From Sphingomonas sp. TDK1 (GTDB lineage Bacteria > Pseudomonadota > Alphaproteobacteria > Sphingomonadales > Sphingomonadaceae), in contig NZ_LXVY01000009.1 of assembly GCF_001650735.1 (NCBI RefSeq), positions 1 to 64,000 of the forward strand: 64,000 nucleotides of DNA, given 5' to 3'. The translations under genes and the position numbers were made by a program. Below the pieces are notes generated by a model. That model had not been told where the DNA came from. It was given only the letters and a program-made list of their open reading frames with translations, and made no database searches. Shown in pieces: positions 53,741 to 62,736 of this stretch (positions are counted from its first letter, which is position 1; each line of letters opens with the position of its first letter).

Positions 53741-55738
53741 TCAGGCTCCAGCAGCCAGCAGCTGCCGCCGCTCGCTTTCCGTGCGGGTCACTTCTTCCTG
53801 GGGGATGAAGTAGTCGCGCTTGAAGTTGAAGGTATGGCCGACAGCGACGACCAGCAGGCCGGCGAAGCTGAGCGCAGCGAGCCACCACATGTACCAGACC
53901 ATCCCGAAGCCGAGCGCGAGGGCCAGACCGGACAGGATCACGCCTGTCCCGGTGTTGCGCGGCATATGGATTGGGCGGAACCCTTCCGCGGGCCGCTCAT
54001 AGCCGCGCGACTTCATGTCGTACCAGGCATCCAGGTCGTGGACGACAGGCGTGATCGCGAAGTTGTAGGCTGGCGGCGGCGAGCTGGTCGACCACTCGAG
54101 CGTACGGCCGTTCCAGGGATCACCGGTCGTGTCTGCAAGCGCTTTGCGCTTCACGAAGCCCATGACGATGCTCATCACGAAACCGAGGATGCCGACCAGA
54201 ATGATGACGGCGCCGATCGCGGCGATGATGAAGTACGGTTGGATGCTCGGATCGTCGAAGTGGTGGACGCGCCGCGGCTCGCCCATCAGGCCGACGACAT
54301 AGATCGGCGTCCAGGCCACCCAGTAGCCGATCACCCAGCCCCAGAAGGCGACCTTGCCCCAGAACTCGTCGAGCTTGAAGCCGAACGCCTTAGGGAACCA
54401 GTACGTCATGCCGGCGAACAGCGCGAAGACGACGCCGCCGATGATGACGTTGTGGAAGTGGGCGACGAGGAACAGCGAGTTGTGGAACACGAAGTCGGCA
54501 GGCGGAATGGCGAGGAGCACGCCCGTCATGCCGCCGACCACGAAGGTCAGCATGAACGCAACGACCCACTGCATCGGCAGCTCGAAGCGGATATCACCCT
54601 TGTACATTGTGAACAGCCAGTTGAAAATCTTGGCCCCCGTGGGGATCGAGATCACCATCGTGGCGATACCGAAGAAGCTGTTGACCGTGGGGCCAGCGCC
54701 CATGGTGAAGAAGTGGTGCAGCCAGACCAGATAGGACAGGATGGTGATGACCACCGTCGCGTAGACCATCGACGAGTAGCCGAAGAGCGGCTTGCCCGAG
54801 AAGGTCGCGGTGATCTCCGAGTAAATGCCGAAAGCCGGAAGAACGAGAACATAGACCTCCGGGTGACCCCAGATCCAGACCATGTTCCAGTACATCATCG
54901 GCGCGCCGCCGAGCTCGTTGGTGAAGAAGTTCGTCCCGACGTAACGGTCGAGCATCAGCAGGAAGAAGGCGGCGGTCAGCGCTGGGAAGATGGCGATGGC
55001 GAGCACGTTGCTGCACAGCGCCGTCCAGCAGAAGACCGGCATCTTCATCATCGTCATGCCCGGGGCACGCATCTTGATGACTGTCGCGACCATGTTGATG
55101 GCCGATAAGGTTGTGCCGACACCCGCTATCTGGAGCGACCATAGGTAATAGTCGACGCCGGTGTCGGGACTGTAGGCGAGCCCGGCCAGCGGCGCATAGG
55201 ACAACCACCCGGTCCGGGCGAACTCACCGACGAATAGCGAGATCATCACCAGCACCGCGCCTGCTGCGGTAAGCCAGAAGCTCAGGTTGTTGAGGAACGG
55301 GAACGCGACGTCGCGCGCGCCGATTTGGAGCGGCATGACGTAGTTGATGATCCCCACGACTAGCGGGATCGCGACGAAGAAGATCATGATCGTACCGTGC
55401 GCGGTGAAGATCTGATCATAGTGGTGAGCGTTGAGATAGCCCTCGTTCGGCCCGAAGGCGATCGCCTGCTGCAGCCGCATCATGATGGCGTCGGAGAACC
55501 CCCGCAGCAGCATGATGATGCCGAGAATGATGTACATGATACCGATCTTCTTGTGATCGACGCTCGTGAACCATTCCGACCAAAGATAGCCCCAGAGGCG
55601 GAACTTCGTGACGGCCCCGACGATGCCGAGCCCGAGCAGGGACACGACGATGAAGGTGGTGAGCAGGATCGGCTCATGGATCGGGAAGGATTCCCAGGTC
55701 AGCCGACCTAAGACGGATTTGAGGATGGATTCAGACAT
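53741..55738 (-). CDS. cyoB: Cytochrome bo3 quinol oxidase subunit I
   Basis: A 665-residue heme-copper oxidase subunit I with about 15 membrane helices. The Cu-B/crosslink motif [15 protein letters not shown] and the paired histidines in WLHHFFTMG are present; [15 protein letters not shown] holds a heme ligand. The enzyme reduces oxygen with quinol and pumps protons. Confidence 0.96.
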   Translation of the reverse strand: MSESILKSVLGRLTWESFPIHEPILLTTFIVVSLLGLGIVGAVTKFRLWGYLWSEWFTSVDHKKIGIMYIILGIIMLLRGFSDAIMMRLQQAIAFGPNEGYLNAHHYDQIFTAHGTIMIFFVAIPLVVGIINYVMPLQIGARDVAFPFLNNLSFWLTAAGAVLVMISLFVGEFARTGWLSYAPLAGLAYSPDTGVDYYLWSLQIAGVGTTLSAINMVATVIKMRAPGMTMMKMPVFCWTALCSNVLAIAIFPALTAAFFLLMLDRYVGTNFFTNELGGAPMMYWNMVWIWGHPEVYVLVLPAFGIYSEITATFSGKPLFGYSSMVYATVVITILSYLVWLHHFFTMGAGPTVNSFFGIATMVISIPTGAKIFNWLFTMYKGDIRFELPMQWVVAFMLTFVVGGMTGVLLAIPPADFVFHNSLFLVAHFHNVIIGGVVFALFAGMTYWFPKAFGFKLDEFWGKVAFWGWVIGYWVAWTPIYVVGLMGEPRRVHHFDDPSIQPYFIIAAIGAVIILVGILGFVMSIVMGFVKRKALADTTGDPWNGRTLEWSTSSPPPAYNFAITPVVHDLDAWYDMKSRGYERPAEGFRPIHMPRNTGTGVILSGLALALGFGMVWYMWWLAALSFAGLLVVAVGHTFNFKRDYFIPQEEVTRTESERRQLLAAGA

Positions 55739-55759
55739 CGTGCTTCCGTTCGCGGGGGG

Positions 55760-56938
55760 TCAGGCCCGCACGGCGCGCGCGGCGCCGGGGACGAGGATGG
55801 GAGAGACCGCAGACATGTCGCGGTTGCGCTGGTCGCCTGGTTTGGTCTGGCCCGGCGCGCCGGGTTTTTCGGGCTTGGTCACGTTCGGACCGGAGCCCTT
55901 GTCCTCAGGAGCCTTCTGAAGCGCCGGAACCGGCTTCTCGCCGATGATCGGTGCTGCACCACGGCCAGGCGCCATGCCCGCTCCCATTCGATGATCGTTG
56001 GGGTTGCCGCCCGCGCGGGCCATGTCGCGCGCCATCACGTCGACCATGCACGGCTTGCCCGGCTCGACGCAGCGGTTGACAATCCGATCGAAGAGGCCGG
56101 ACTGGACCGAGGCGAAGCGCATCACGGGCACCTTCTCACTCGGCTTGGCCAGGTCGATGTAGTTGGCCGTCTGGAGCGCGCCGCCGCCTGCCTTGATGCC
56201 GGACACCCAGCGGGCGAAATCGTCGGGACTCCGTCCGTAGAACTTGAATCGCATGTCCGAATAGCCGCGCCCGGTATAATTGCCGGAGTATCCCTCGCTG
56301 GTGACCGGCTTGTTGATGACGGCGTTCAGCTCGGACTTCATCGTCGGCATGGCATAGATCATGCCCGCCAGCGTCGGCACATAGAGCGTGTTGAACTGGT
56401 CGGTCGAGGTGATCGAGAAATGCACCGGAACGTCGACGGGGAGCGCCAGCTCGTTCACCGTGGCGATGCCGAGGTCTGGGTAGATGAACAGCCATTTCCA
56501 GTCGAGTGCGATCGCCTGAACCTCGAGCGGCTTGGTGCCGGCGGGAACAGGGCGTCCCGGACCGAGCCGCTCGAGCGGCCGGAACGGGTCAAGCAGGTGC
56601 GTGCTGGTCCAGGTGACCGCGCTCAGCGCGATGATGATCAGAAGCGGGCAGGCCCAGATCACGAGTTCGAGCGTCGTCGAGTGGTCGAACTTGGGATCAT
56701 ATGTCTTGTTGGTGTTGCCGCGCCGGTACTTGCGGGCGAACACCACCGTCAGCACCATGACCGGCACGATGATGAGCAGCATGACGCCTGTCGAGAACAG
56801 GATAAGATCGCGCTGCTGGACGGCGATGTCGCCGGCCGGGTTCATGACGACCATGTCGCAGCCGCCGAGCAGCGCAGGCAGCGCGAGCATAGGCAGGCGC
56901 TTGGCCCAGCGGATGAGGTTCGGTCCTGGTCTCAGCAT
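55760..56938 (-). CDS. cyoA: Cytochrome bo3 quinol oxidase subunit II
   Basis: A 392-residue lipoprotein subunit II: signal with lipobox LLGGC, two membrane helices, and a cupredoxin domain lacking the Cu-A ligands, as expected for a quinol rather than cytochrome c oxidase. The C-terminal 80 residues are a long Pro/Gly-rich extension not found in E. coli CyoA. It begins the cyoABCD operon, divergent from the MFS gene across an FNR-type box. Confidence 0.94.
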   Translation of the reverse strand: MLRPGPNLIRWAKRLPMLALPALLGGCDMVVMNPAGDIAVQQRDLILFSTGVMLLIIVPVMVLTVVFARKYRRGNTNKTYDPKFDHSTTLELVIWACPLLIIIALSAVTWTSTHLLDPFRPLERLGPGRPVPAGTKPLEVQAIALDWKWLFIYPDLGIATVNELALPVDVPVHFSITSTDQFNTLYVPTLAGMIYAMPTMKSELNAVINKPVTSEGYSGNYTGRGYSDMRFKFYGRSPDDFARWVSGIKAGGGALQTANYIDLAKPSEKVPVMRFASVQSGLFDRIVNRCVEPGKPCMVDVMARDMARAGGNPNDHRMGAGMAPGRGAAPIIGEKPVPALQKAPEDKGSGPNVTKPEKPGAPGQTKPGDQRNRDMSAVSPILVPGAARAVRA

Positions 56939-56972
56939 GCGTCCCCGCTAATCCTCCACACCTCGACCGACT

Positions 56973-56986
56973 TTGACCGGGGTCAA
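56973..56986. promoter_or_regulatory. FNR/FixK-type box between cyoA and the MFS gene
   Basis: TTGACCGGGGTCAA is a perfect TTGAC-N4-GTCAA palindrome, extended to TTTGAC/GTCAAA. Its centre is about 41 bases before the cyoA ATG and 111 bases before the MFS ATG. A bound activator could drive the MFS gene from the usual -41.5 position with a start near 57021, or repress/activate cyo. Confidence 0.75.
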
Positions 56987-57090
56987 AGGTCCGTCGATTG
57001 CTTACAGTTACGGGGAGGCTATACCAACCAGGATCGGTGCGCGCCACGTGCGCAACGCTCCGCGGGCGGCTGGATGGAGGACGTTGACGG

Positions 57091-58425
57091 ATGGTAGCCA
57101 ATACTCTCGACAGGGCGAATTCGACGCCGCTGGAGCGTGACGCTCGCCTGATCAACGCCCGCGAGCACGAGGTACGGCCGGCGGATATTGCCGTGGGCGT
57201 GATCATCGGGCGCTCGACGGAGTTCTTCGACTTCTTCGTCTATGCCATCGCCTCGGTACTCGTGTTCCCGAGCCTGATCTTCCCCAACGTCAGCGCGCTC
57301 CAGGGGACGATCTACTCCTTCGCCATTTTCGCGCTTGCGTTCGTGGCCCGGCCCTTCGGCGCGTTCGCCTTCCTCTGGCTTGACCGGCGCCACGGACGCG
57401 GTGTGAAGCTGACCATCGCGATGTTCCTGCTCGGCGGCTCGACCGCCGCCATGGCCTTCCTGCCGAGCTATGGACAGGTCGGAGGGATGGCTGCCGTCCT
57501 CCTCGCCCTCTTCCGGATCGGACAAGGCGTCGCGCAGGGCGGCACCTGGGACGGCCTGCCCGCTCTCCTGTCTCTCAACGCGCCGGCCAATCGTCGTGGC
57601 TGGTTTGCGATGATCCCGCAGCTCGGCGCGCCGATCGGGCTGTTTGTGGCGGCTGCGGTGTTCGCGTTCCTGCTGACGACGCTCAAGCCTGCCGACTTCC
57701 TCGATTGGGGTTGGCGCTATCCGTTCTTCGTCGCCTTCGTCATCAACGTCGTCGCACTGTTCGCCAGGCTGCGTCTAATTTCGACGCCGGAGTTCGAGGA
57801 GCTCTTCGACAGCCGAGAGCTGCAGCCCTCGCCGGTGGGTCAGATGTTCCGCGAGGAAGGACGCACGGTCATCCTGGGCGCGTTCGCGCCGCTTGCGAGC
57901 TTCGCGCTCTTTCACCTGGTTACGGTGTTTCCGCTTTCCTGGGTCGTGCTCACGTCCGGCGAGACGGCGACACACTTTCTCGTGATCGAGATGGTCGGCG
58001 CAGCTGTCGGTCTCGTGGCGGTCGCAGCCTCGGGGATCGTCGCCGATCGCATCGGCCGGCGAACGCTTCTGGGCATCTCGGCGGCGATGATCGGCGCCTA
58101 TAGCGGGTTCGCGCCGCAACTGCTCGGGCGCGGGCCCGCCGGCGAGTGGGTGTATATGCTGCTCGGCTTCGTTCTGCTGGGGCTATCCTTCGGTCAGTCG
58201 TCGGGCGCGACCAACAGCAGCTTCTCGGCGCGGCACCGCTATACGGGCGCCGGGACCACGGCGACGGCCTCCTGGTTCATCGGCGCCGCCTTCGCGCCCT
58301 TGGCGGCCCTCCTGCTCGCCAGCAACTTCGGCCTGATCTCCGTAGGTGCCTATCTCCTTTCCGGCGCCGCCTGCACGCTGGGTGCGCTCGCGCTGAACCG
58401 TGAGTGGGGACGTCGAAGCGCATGA
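57091..58425 (+). CDS. MFS transporter, metabolite:H+ symporter type
   Basis: A 444-residue major facilitator with 12 hydrophobic segments. The family markers are ADIAVGVIIGRSTEFFDFFV at helix 1, DRRHGRGVKL in the 2-3 loop and RIGQGVAQGGTWDG in helix 4, as in the MHS group that moves organic acids. Substrate unknown; a fermentation acid would fit context. GGAGG precedes the ATG. Followed by the fourth oxidoreductase gene, starts nearly overlapping. Confidence 0.88.
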   Translation: MVANTLDRANSTPLERDARLINAREHEVRPADIAVGVIIGRSTEFFDFFVYAIASVLVFPSLIFPNVSALQGTIYSFAIFALAFVARPFGAFAFLWLDRRHGRGVKLTIAMFLLGGSTAAMAFLPSYGQVGGMAAVLLALFRIGQGVAQGGTWDGLPALLSLNAPANRRGWFAMIPQLGAPIGLFVAAAVFAFLLTTLKPADFLDWGWRYPFFVAFVINVVALFARLRLISTPEFEELFDSRELQPSPVGQMFREEGRTVILGAFAPLASFALFHLVTVFPLSWVVLTSGETATHFLVIEMVGAAVGLVAVAASGIVADRIGRRTLLGISAAMIGAYSGFAPQLLGRGPAGEWVYMLLGFVLLGLSFGQSSGATNSSFSARHRYTGAGTTATASWFIGAAFAPLAALLLASNFGLISVGAYLLSGAACTLGALALNREWGRRSA

Positions 58426-58439
58426 CCGGAGCAAATGCC

Positions 58440-59147
58440 ATGGAAAGCACAACCCGCGGCCGAGCGGACACCGGGTTCAATCATCTGGTCATCCTTGCCA
58501 ATCCGGCTGCTGACGGCTTCGACCACGCGATCGCGACCGCCTATTCGCAGGAGGTCGAACGACTTCACCAGTCGGTGCATGTCCGTGACCTTTACGCGCT
58601 CGGCTTCGATCCGGTGCTGCGCGCGGATGAACGGCCGACTGAGCCCGGATGGTCGCCATCGCCAGACGTGGCGGCAGAACTCGAGCTGGTCCGCCGGTGT
58701 GATATTGTGGTCTTCATCTACCCGATCTGGTTCGGCCTGCCTCCGGCCATGCTCAAGGGCTATGTCGAACGGGTACTCGGTGCCGGCTACAGCTTCCGCG
58801 ATCTTCAGGTCGCGGCGGGCCAGCCGCCTGTGGCGGGCAAGCCCCTCCTGTCGTTCAGCACGTCGGGAGCATCGTTGCCGTGGCTCGACGAGCAAGGGCA
58901 GGTTCTCTCTCTCAAGGACATCTTCGACGTCTATCTCTGGCGCGGGCTCGGCATGAGCCAGGCAGACCATGTGCGGATCGACTCGGTGGTGCCCGGCATG
59001 AACGCCGCCTATGCCGCCGAGCAGCTTGAGCGTGTCCGGGCAGCAGCCGAGAAAGCCTGCGCCAATCTCGCCTCGGGCCGGTATCGCGAACAGGCTGAGG
59101 CCGCGGTTCGACGCCGCGCCGCCTCGGAGCAGGATCACGCGTCCTGA
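58440..59147 (+). CDS. Flavodoxin-fold NAD(P)H oxidoreductase, paralogue 4
   Basis: A 235-residue paralogue: LVILANPAADGFDHAIA, VRDLYALGFDPVLRADERP, YPIWFGLPPAMLKGYVERVL and STSGASLPWLDEQG. The ATG at 58440 has GGAG eight bases upstream; an ATG at 58422 overlapping the MFS stop is equally possible. It is cotranscribed with the MFS gene under the FNR-type box, whereas paralogues 1 and 3 lie by the 16-bp motif. Confidence 0.86.
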   Translation: MESTTRGRADTGFNHLVILANPAADGFDHAIATAYSQEVERLHQSVHVRDLYALGFDPVLRADERPTEPGWSPSPDVAAELELVRRCDIVVFIYPIWFGLPPAMLKGYVERVLGAGYSFRDLQVAAGQPPVAGKPLLSFSTSGASLPWLDEQGQVLSLKDIFDVYLWRGLGMSQADHVRIDSVVPGMNAAYAAEQLERVRAAAEKACANLASGRYREQAEAAVRRRAASEQDHAS

Positions 59148-59218
59148 GCGAAGGCTTGAGACAAAGCGCTTTGAACTGACCGGTCGGAAAGACGTTCTGT
59201 CGGTGAGGAGCGAATCCT

Positions 59219-59407
59219 ATGAAAGAAGTCTTCGACGAGGCATCCAAGGCGGAAGAGGTTCAGGGCGTTGTCGTTGTGACCGGCCCCGACTCGGTTGATG
59301 TCGCGATGACGCCCGCGGCGGCGCTTCGCTCTGCCGAGCGGATCAGTTCAGCGGCTGTCGAAGCGCTGATCGGTGAGAGCGGCCGGAACGCCAAGGACTC
59401 GCACTGA
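59219..59407 (+). CDS. Small hypothetical protein
   Basis: A 62-residue soluble protein, MKEVFDEASKAEEVQGVVVV at the start, helical with one strand-like segment. GAGGAG lies a good distance before the ATG, which supports it as real. It converges on the kinase-like gene with a 4-base gap. Family not recognised. Confidence 0.6.
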   Translation: MKEVFDEASKAEEVQGVVVVTGPDSVDVAMTPAAALRSAERISSAAVEALIGESGRNAKDSH

Positions 59408-59411
59408 GCAA

Positions 59412-60416
59412 TCAGGCGCGCAGCGCCGCTACGGGTGCATGAAGCGACCAGATCAGGCCGGACGGCAATTCCTGGATGTCGGCTTGACCCCGCAGCCGGC
59501 GCGGTGTGGCGGTGAGCAGCAGACGCTTGCCGAGACCGTCGGGCAGGGGCGACCGATGCCGCGGACCGTCGCGCTCAGCCCATTGCAGCCATAGGTAAGG
59601 CTCATCCAGCGCGCTCACCTCCCAGCGTACTTCTACATAGCCCTCCCGAACTGTCAGCGCGCCCGAACTGAGGGCATGGACTTCAAGTTCATGCAGGGCG
59701 AGCGCCAGGGCGGCGCCGTTCGCCGAGGCGATCGGAAGGGGAGGGCCCTTGATCCGGATCCGACCGGTCCCGCCCTCTGCGAGCGCGACGCGCACCAGAG
59801 TGTCGAGGTCGCTGAACTGCGCATGCGGTTGCAGCATCAGGTCGGCAATCCGGGTCAGCATAGCGACCCGTGCCGCGATCTCCCGTCCTGCTTCAAGCGC
59901 CGGGCGATCGCCGTCGAGTGCTTGGCTGATCAACGCCGATACGATGGCGAGAAGATTGCGAAGCTGATGGCGCGCCGCACCGATAGAGATAATCCCGTCG
60001 GTCGCGCCGGCAAGAGCGTCCCCTCGGCTCAATCTGAGCTTCTCCGCGGCGAGGGGAAACGGATCGCAGAGACGTTCTTCCGTGCCGTCGAGCAGCAGCA
60101 GAACGGTTTGGTCGCCATCGGCGATGATGTGCGACACTGCAGCCGGGGCGACGCTGAGCGCGCGCCCGTCCGGCGTCGTGAACACATGTAGGTCCGGCGT
60201 CTCCTGTCCGGCCGATGCAGAAGCTGAACTAGGCTTGCCGTGATGCTCGATGGCAACGCCGTCTCGATTTGAAGAGAGCGGCTTCACTCCGACCACATCC
60301 AGCGCGCTCGAGAGACGAGCCGCAAAGGCGCTGTCGCCGACTTGTGCTTTGTCGAGAAGCGCAAGTGCCCGGCGCGCAAGTTCTACAGCCGCCTTTTCTC
60401 CATCCTGGCCGATCAT
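59412..60416 (-). CDS. Histidine-kinase-like protein (HWE/HisKA_2-type)
   Basis: A 334-residue protein without membrane segments. The central ARHQLRNLLAIVSALISQAL resembles the dimerisation H-box of HWE/HisKA_2 kinases, and the C-terminal third (ALALALHELEVHALSSGALT, LPDGLGKRLLLTATPRRL) resembles their ATPase domain with an N-box-like HELEVHA. The first 150 residues look PAS-like but are poorly conserved. GCGAGGAG precedes the ATG at 60416. Divergent from the next gene across an FNR-type box. Confidence 0.65.
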   Translation of the reverse strand: MIGQDGEKAAVELARRALALLDKAQVGDSAFAARLSSALDVVGVKPLSSNRDGVAIEHHGKPSSASASAGQETPDLHVFTTPDGRALSVAPAAVSHIIADGDQTVLLLLDGTEERLCDPFPLAAEKLRLSRGDALAGATDGIISIGAARHQLRNLLAIVSALISQALDGDRPALEAGREIAARVAMLTRIADLMLQPHAQFSDLDTLVRVALAEGGTGRIRIKGPPLPIASANGAALALALHELEVHALSSGALTVREGYVEVRWEVSALDEPYLWLQWAERDGPRHRSPLPDGLGKRLLLTATPRRLRGQADIQELPSGLIWSLHAPVAALRA

Positions 60417-60502
60417 CGTTCTCCTCGCTTGCCGGTCCACGCACACTTAGAGCAAGGCGCGTGGCGTTAACCGGTAGCGTAGTGCTCACCTTCCGACCAA
60501 CT

Positions 60503-60516
60503 TTGATTCCCGTCAA
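60503..60516. promoter_or_regulatory. FNR/FixK-type box in a divergent promoter
   Basis: TTGATTCCCGTCAA matches TTGAY-N4-RTCAA. It lies between the kinase-like gene (minus) and the gene at 60565. An activator centred here at -41.5 would start plus-strand transcription near 60551. Confidence 0.72.
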
Positions 60517-60564
60517 ATGCAGCGGAGGAAAACCGTGGGAAGGAGCAGGCTGGAGGATCGCCCC

Positions 60565-61110
60565 GTGGACAACAAGCCCATCGATCGACAGGTGCTTCCG
60601 TTTCGCAGACGCTGGCACGTCATCGCCGAAGTCGATCTGGCACCGCTCCTGGCCGACCATGCGGCGGTCAGGCGGATGTGTCGCTCGGTCGAAGCTTTGG
60701 CCGATCGCCTTGCGGACGTGCCCGGGCCCGAGGAGCGGTATGCCGTCGCTGACCAGATCGAGCGATGCATCCGCGATCACGTGACCATCACCAGCGCGTT
60801 CCTCGAGCGCATGTTCGCCGGCCAGGACCTCGCCTTCGGCGGGGGGCTGTTGACCCGCATATTGCTCGACCAGATCGCCGACGGGGTGCACGCCGAGGAC
60901 GTGATCGAGGCGTTGCGCGTCGACGTTCTCGATCCGGGAAGCGTCGAGACGCTCGGCTACATGCTTCGTTGTCTGTTCGATAGTTGCCGGCGTGCGCTGG
61001 ACTTCGAGGAACTCGCGCTGCTGTCGCTGGGCGGACCGCGCCTGTCGCGCGACGCTCGTGAAGCGCTGGAACATGTCCTGGACACTTCTGCCGCGGGCGC
61101 AGCTGCCTAG
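60565..61110 (+). CDS. Helical hypothetical protein under an FNR-type box
   Basis: A 181-residue protein if the GTG at 60565 is used (GGAGG at 60552-60556); the frame is open from an ATG at 60517, which directly abuts the FNR box and would lie upstream of the expected transcript start. All-helical, with LLADHAAVRRMCRSVEALAD and IRDHVTITSAFLERMF. The spaced His residues hint at a hemerythrin-like bundle, but the H-x3-E motifs are not clear. Function unassigned. Confidence 0.6.
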   Translation: MDNKPIDRQVLPFRRRWHVIAEVDLAPLLADHAAVRRMCRSVEALADRLADVPGPEERYAVADQIERCIRDHVTITSAFLERMFAGQDLAFGGGLLTRILLDQIADGVHAEDVIEALRVDVLDPGSVETLGYMLRCLFDSCRRALDFEELALLSLGGPRLSRDAREALEHVLDTSAAGAAA

Positions 61111-61817
61111 GCCGCTGCTGCAATCGCCTCGAGCGCTGCCCGGTCGGAGATCGTCACCGCGCGCGTGCCCGGCAAGGTGATGATGCCCGAGGCTTTCAGG
61201 CGCGTCAGTTGCCGGCTCACGGTCTCGATCGTAAGACCGAGCACATCGGCCATCTGGCCACGGGTGAGCGGTAGATCGAAGGTGAGGGGGCCGCCAGGCG
61301 CAGGGCGACAACCGCCCGCTCCGACCTTCGCAGCCATTTCGAGAAGAAAGTCCGCCACCTTCTCGCTCGCCGACTTGCGTGCCAGCATCAGCATGCGCGA
61401 ACGCGCCTCCTGAAGCGCGGTCAGGGTTCGCTGGAGCAGCAAGCGCTCCATGCGGGCATGATCTTCGAGCACGTGCTCGAACTGTCGTCGCGGAAAGACA
61501 CACAGCTCGACGTCGGTCAGAGCCTCGACCGTATTATCGGCCTCGTCGGCGTAAGGCTGCCCGACGAAGTCGGCCGGATAGAGCAGCCCGACGATCTGCT
61601 CGCGGCCATCCGGCGTCGAGGTCGCGAGCTTCAGCATGCCGCTCAGGAGGTTGGCGCAGATGACGCTTTCATCGCCGGCCCAGATGATGGTGGACCCGCG
61701 GGGGTAGCGGCGCCGCTCCCCGATCGAATTGAGCGCCCGCAGTTCACCGTCGTCGAGGCTGCCGCACAAAGCGGCGTCGCGAACCGCGCAATCCAAGCAA
61801 ATGTTCGAGCTTGCCAT
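61107..61817 (-). CDS. fnrN: FnrN-type Crp/Fnr oxygen-sensing regulator
   Basis: A 236-residue Crp/Fnr protein. Cys7, Cys10 and Cys18 (C-x2-C-x7-C in CLDCAVRDAALCG) plus Cys106 (DVELCVFP) match the four iron-sulfur ligands of FnrN/FNR. The recognition helix ETVSRQL has the Glu, Ser and Arg that read TTGAT half-sites. It should dimerise and activate in low oxygen and recognise the three TTGAY-N4-RTCAA boxes in this region. No such box lies before its own gene. Confidence 0.92.
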   Translation of the reverse strand: MASSNICLDCAVRDAALCGSLDDGELRALNSIGERRRYPRGSTIIWAGDESVICANLLSGMLKLATSTPDGREQIVGLLYPADFVGQPYADEADNTVEALTDVELCVFPRRQFEHVLEDHARMERLLLQRTLTALQEARSRMLMLARKSASEKVADFLLEMAAKVGAGGCRPAPGGPLTFDLPLTRGQMADVLGLTIETVSRQLTRLKASGIITLPGTRAVTISDRAALEAIAAAA

Positions 61818-61902
61818 AGGAACGATATAGCGATCACTCTCCCCGTTGTCCTCCCAGAAACCCGGTAAGCTACCGTTCGACGGACAAAGAGGCGAGCCCG
61901 AA

Positions 61903-61930
61903 GGCCTGAGAGGGGAGTTCCTCTCAGGCC
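61903..61930. terminator. Strong hairpin after ompW
   Basis: GGCCTGAGAGG (61903-61913) and CCTCTCAGGCC (61920-61930) are perfect inverse complements around a 6-base loop. It lies ten bases after the ompW stop (minus strand) and before the divergent fnrN promoter. It lacks a long T-run, so it may stabilise the transcript end rather than terminate alone. Confidence 0.6.
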
Positions 61931-61939
61931 CGCTCGCTC

Positions 61940-62635
61940 CTAGAGCCTGAACCCGAGGCCGACGCCGACCACGAACGGATCGAGATGGAGCTTTACCTGC
62001 TGCGTTCCGACGGCCGTGGTCTGCAGCCGGGCGGTGGTGTCGATGTCGATATATTTGACGTCGAGGTTGAGGAAGACCTTGCGGGTGAGATCGACATCCA
62101 CGCCCGCCTGCGCGGCCCAGCCGAAGCTGTCATTCATGTGAACGCGGGTGGTTCCTACCGCCTTCTCGAGCCCTGCAGAGGCCTTCTCGTTCCAGAAGAT
62201 CGTGTAGTTGAGGCCGGCACCGACATAGGGTCGGACGTGGCTTGCCGGCGCAAAATGGTACTGAGCCGTCAGCGTCGGCGGAAGCACCCAGGTCGAGGCG
62301 AGCCGACCGATGGATCCTGTCGTTCCGGTGCGACCGTCCGCGTGGTGCTTCGTCGTCGAGGCGATGAGTTCGAAGCCGACATGATCCGACGCCATGTAGG
62401 TCGCATCCACCTCGGGCATGAAGCTGTTGTCCACCCGGACCTTCTCGCCCGGGAAGGCGGGGAGCACGCTTCCGGAGCGCTCGTTGGGTGCGACCATGAT
62501 GGCTCGCACACGCAACAGGACGTCGCCCGACCTCACGCCGGTCTGCTGGTCCGCATTCGTCTGCGCAGCCGCGGGAGTGGCTACCGCTGAAAGGGCGAGG
62601 GCGCCCGCTGCGCCGATGAACACTGTTCGCTTCAT
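61940..62635 (-). CDS. ompW: OmpW-family outer membrane protein
   Basis: A 231-residue protein with a signal peptide (GAAGALALSAVATPAAAQ) and OmpW blocks: GDVLLRVRAIMVAPNERSG, TYMASDHVGFELIAS, VLPPTLTAQYHF, YVGAGLNYTIFWNE, ending in Phe-Arg-Leu. OmpW is an 8-strand barrel passing small hydrophobic compounds and often FNR-controlled. GGAGG precedes the ATG, and the FNR box centred 60 bases upstream places a -41.5 transcript start about 18 bases before the ATG. Confidence 0.93.
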   Translation of the reverse strand: MKRTVFIGAAGALALSAVATPAAAQTNADQQTGVRSGDVLLRVRAIMVAPNERSGSVLPAFPGEKVRVDNSFMPEVDATYMASDHVGFELIASTTKHHADGRTGTTGSIGRLASTWVLPPTLTAQYHFAPASHVRPYVGAGLNYTIFWNEKASAGLEKAVGTTRVHMNDSFGWAAQAGVDVDLTRKVFLNLDVKYIDIDTTARLQTTAVGTQQVKLHLDPFVVGVGLGFRL

Positions 62636-62687
62636 ACAAACCTCCGTGGTGATGACCCACGGCTAGGAAGGGTTGAGCGGGCGAGCT

Positions 62688-62701
62688 TTGACCACCGTCA
62701 A
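62688..62701. promoter_or_regulatory. FNR/FixK-type box between ompW and hemN
   Basis: TTGACCACCGTCAA is a perfect TTGAC-N4-GTCAA palindrome, extended to TTTGAC/GTCAAA. The -41.5 rule gives a leader of about 18 bases with a ribosome binding site for ompW, and a start at about the first base of hemN on the other strand. Confidence 0.78.
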
Positions 62702-62736
62702 AGACGATCGCGGGCGTTCATTGCACTCGGGCATGT

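Noticed and set aside
53699..55108. 469-codon plus-strand frame opposite cyoB
   Set aside because: Antisense shadow; extreme Glu/Asp/His/Arg composition and no homologous features.
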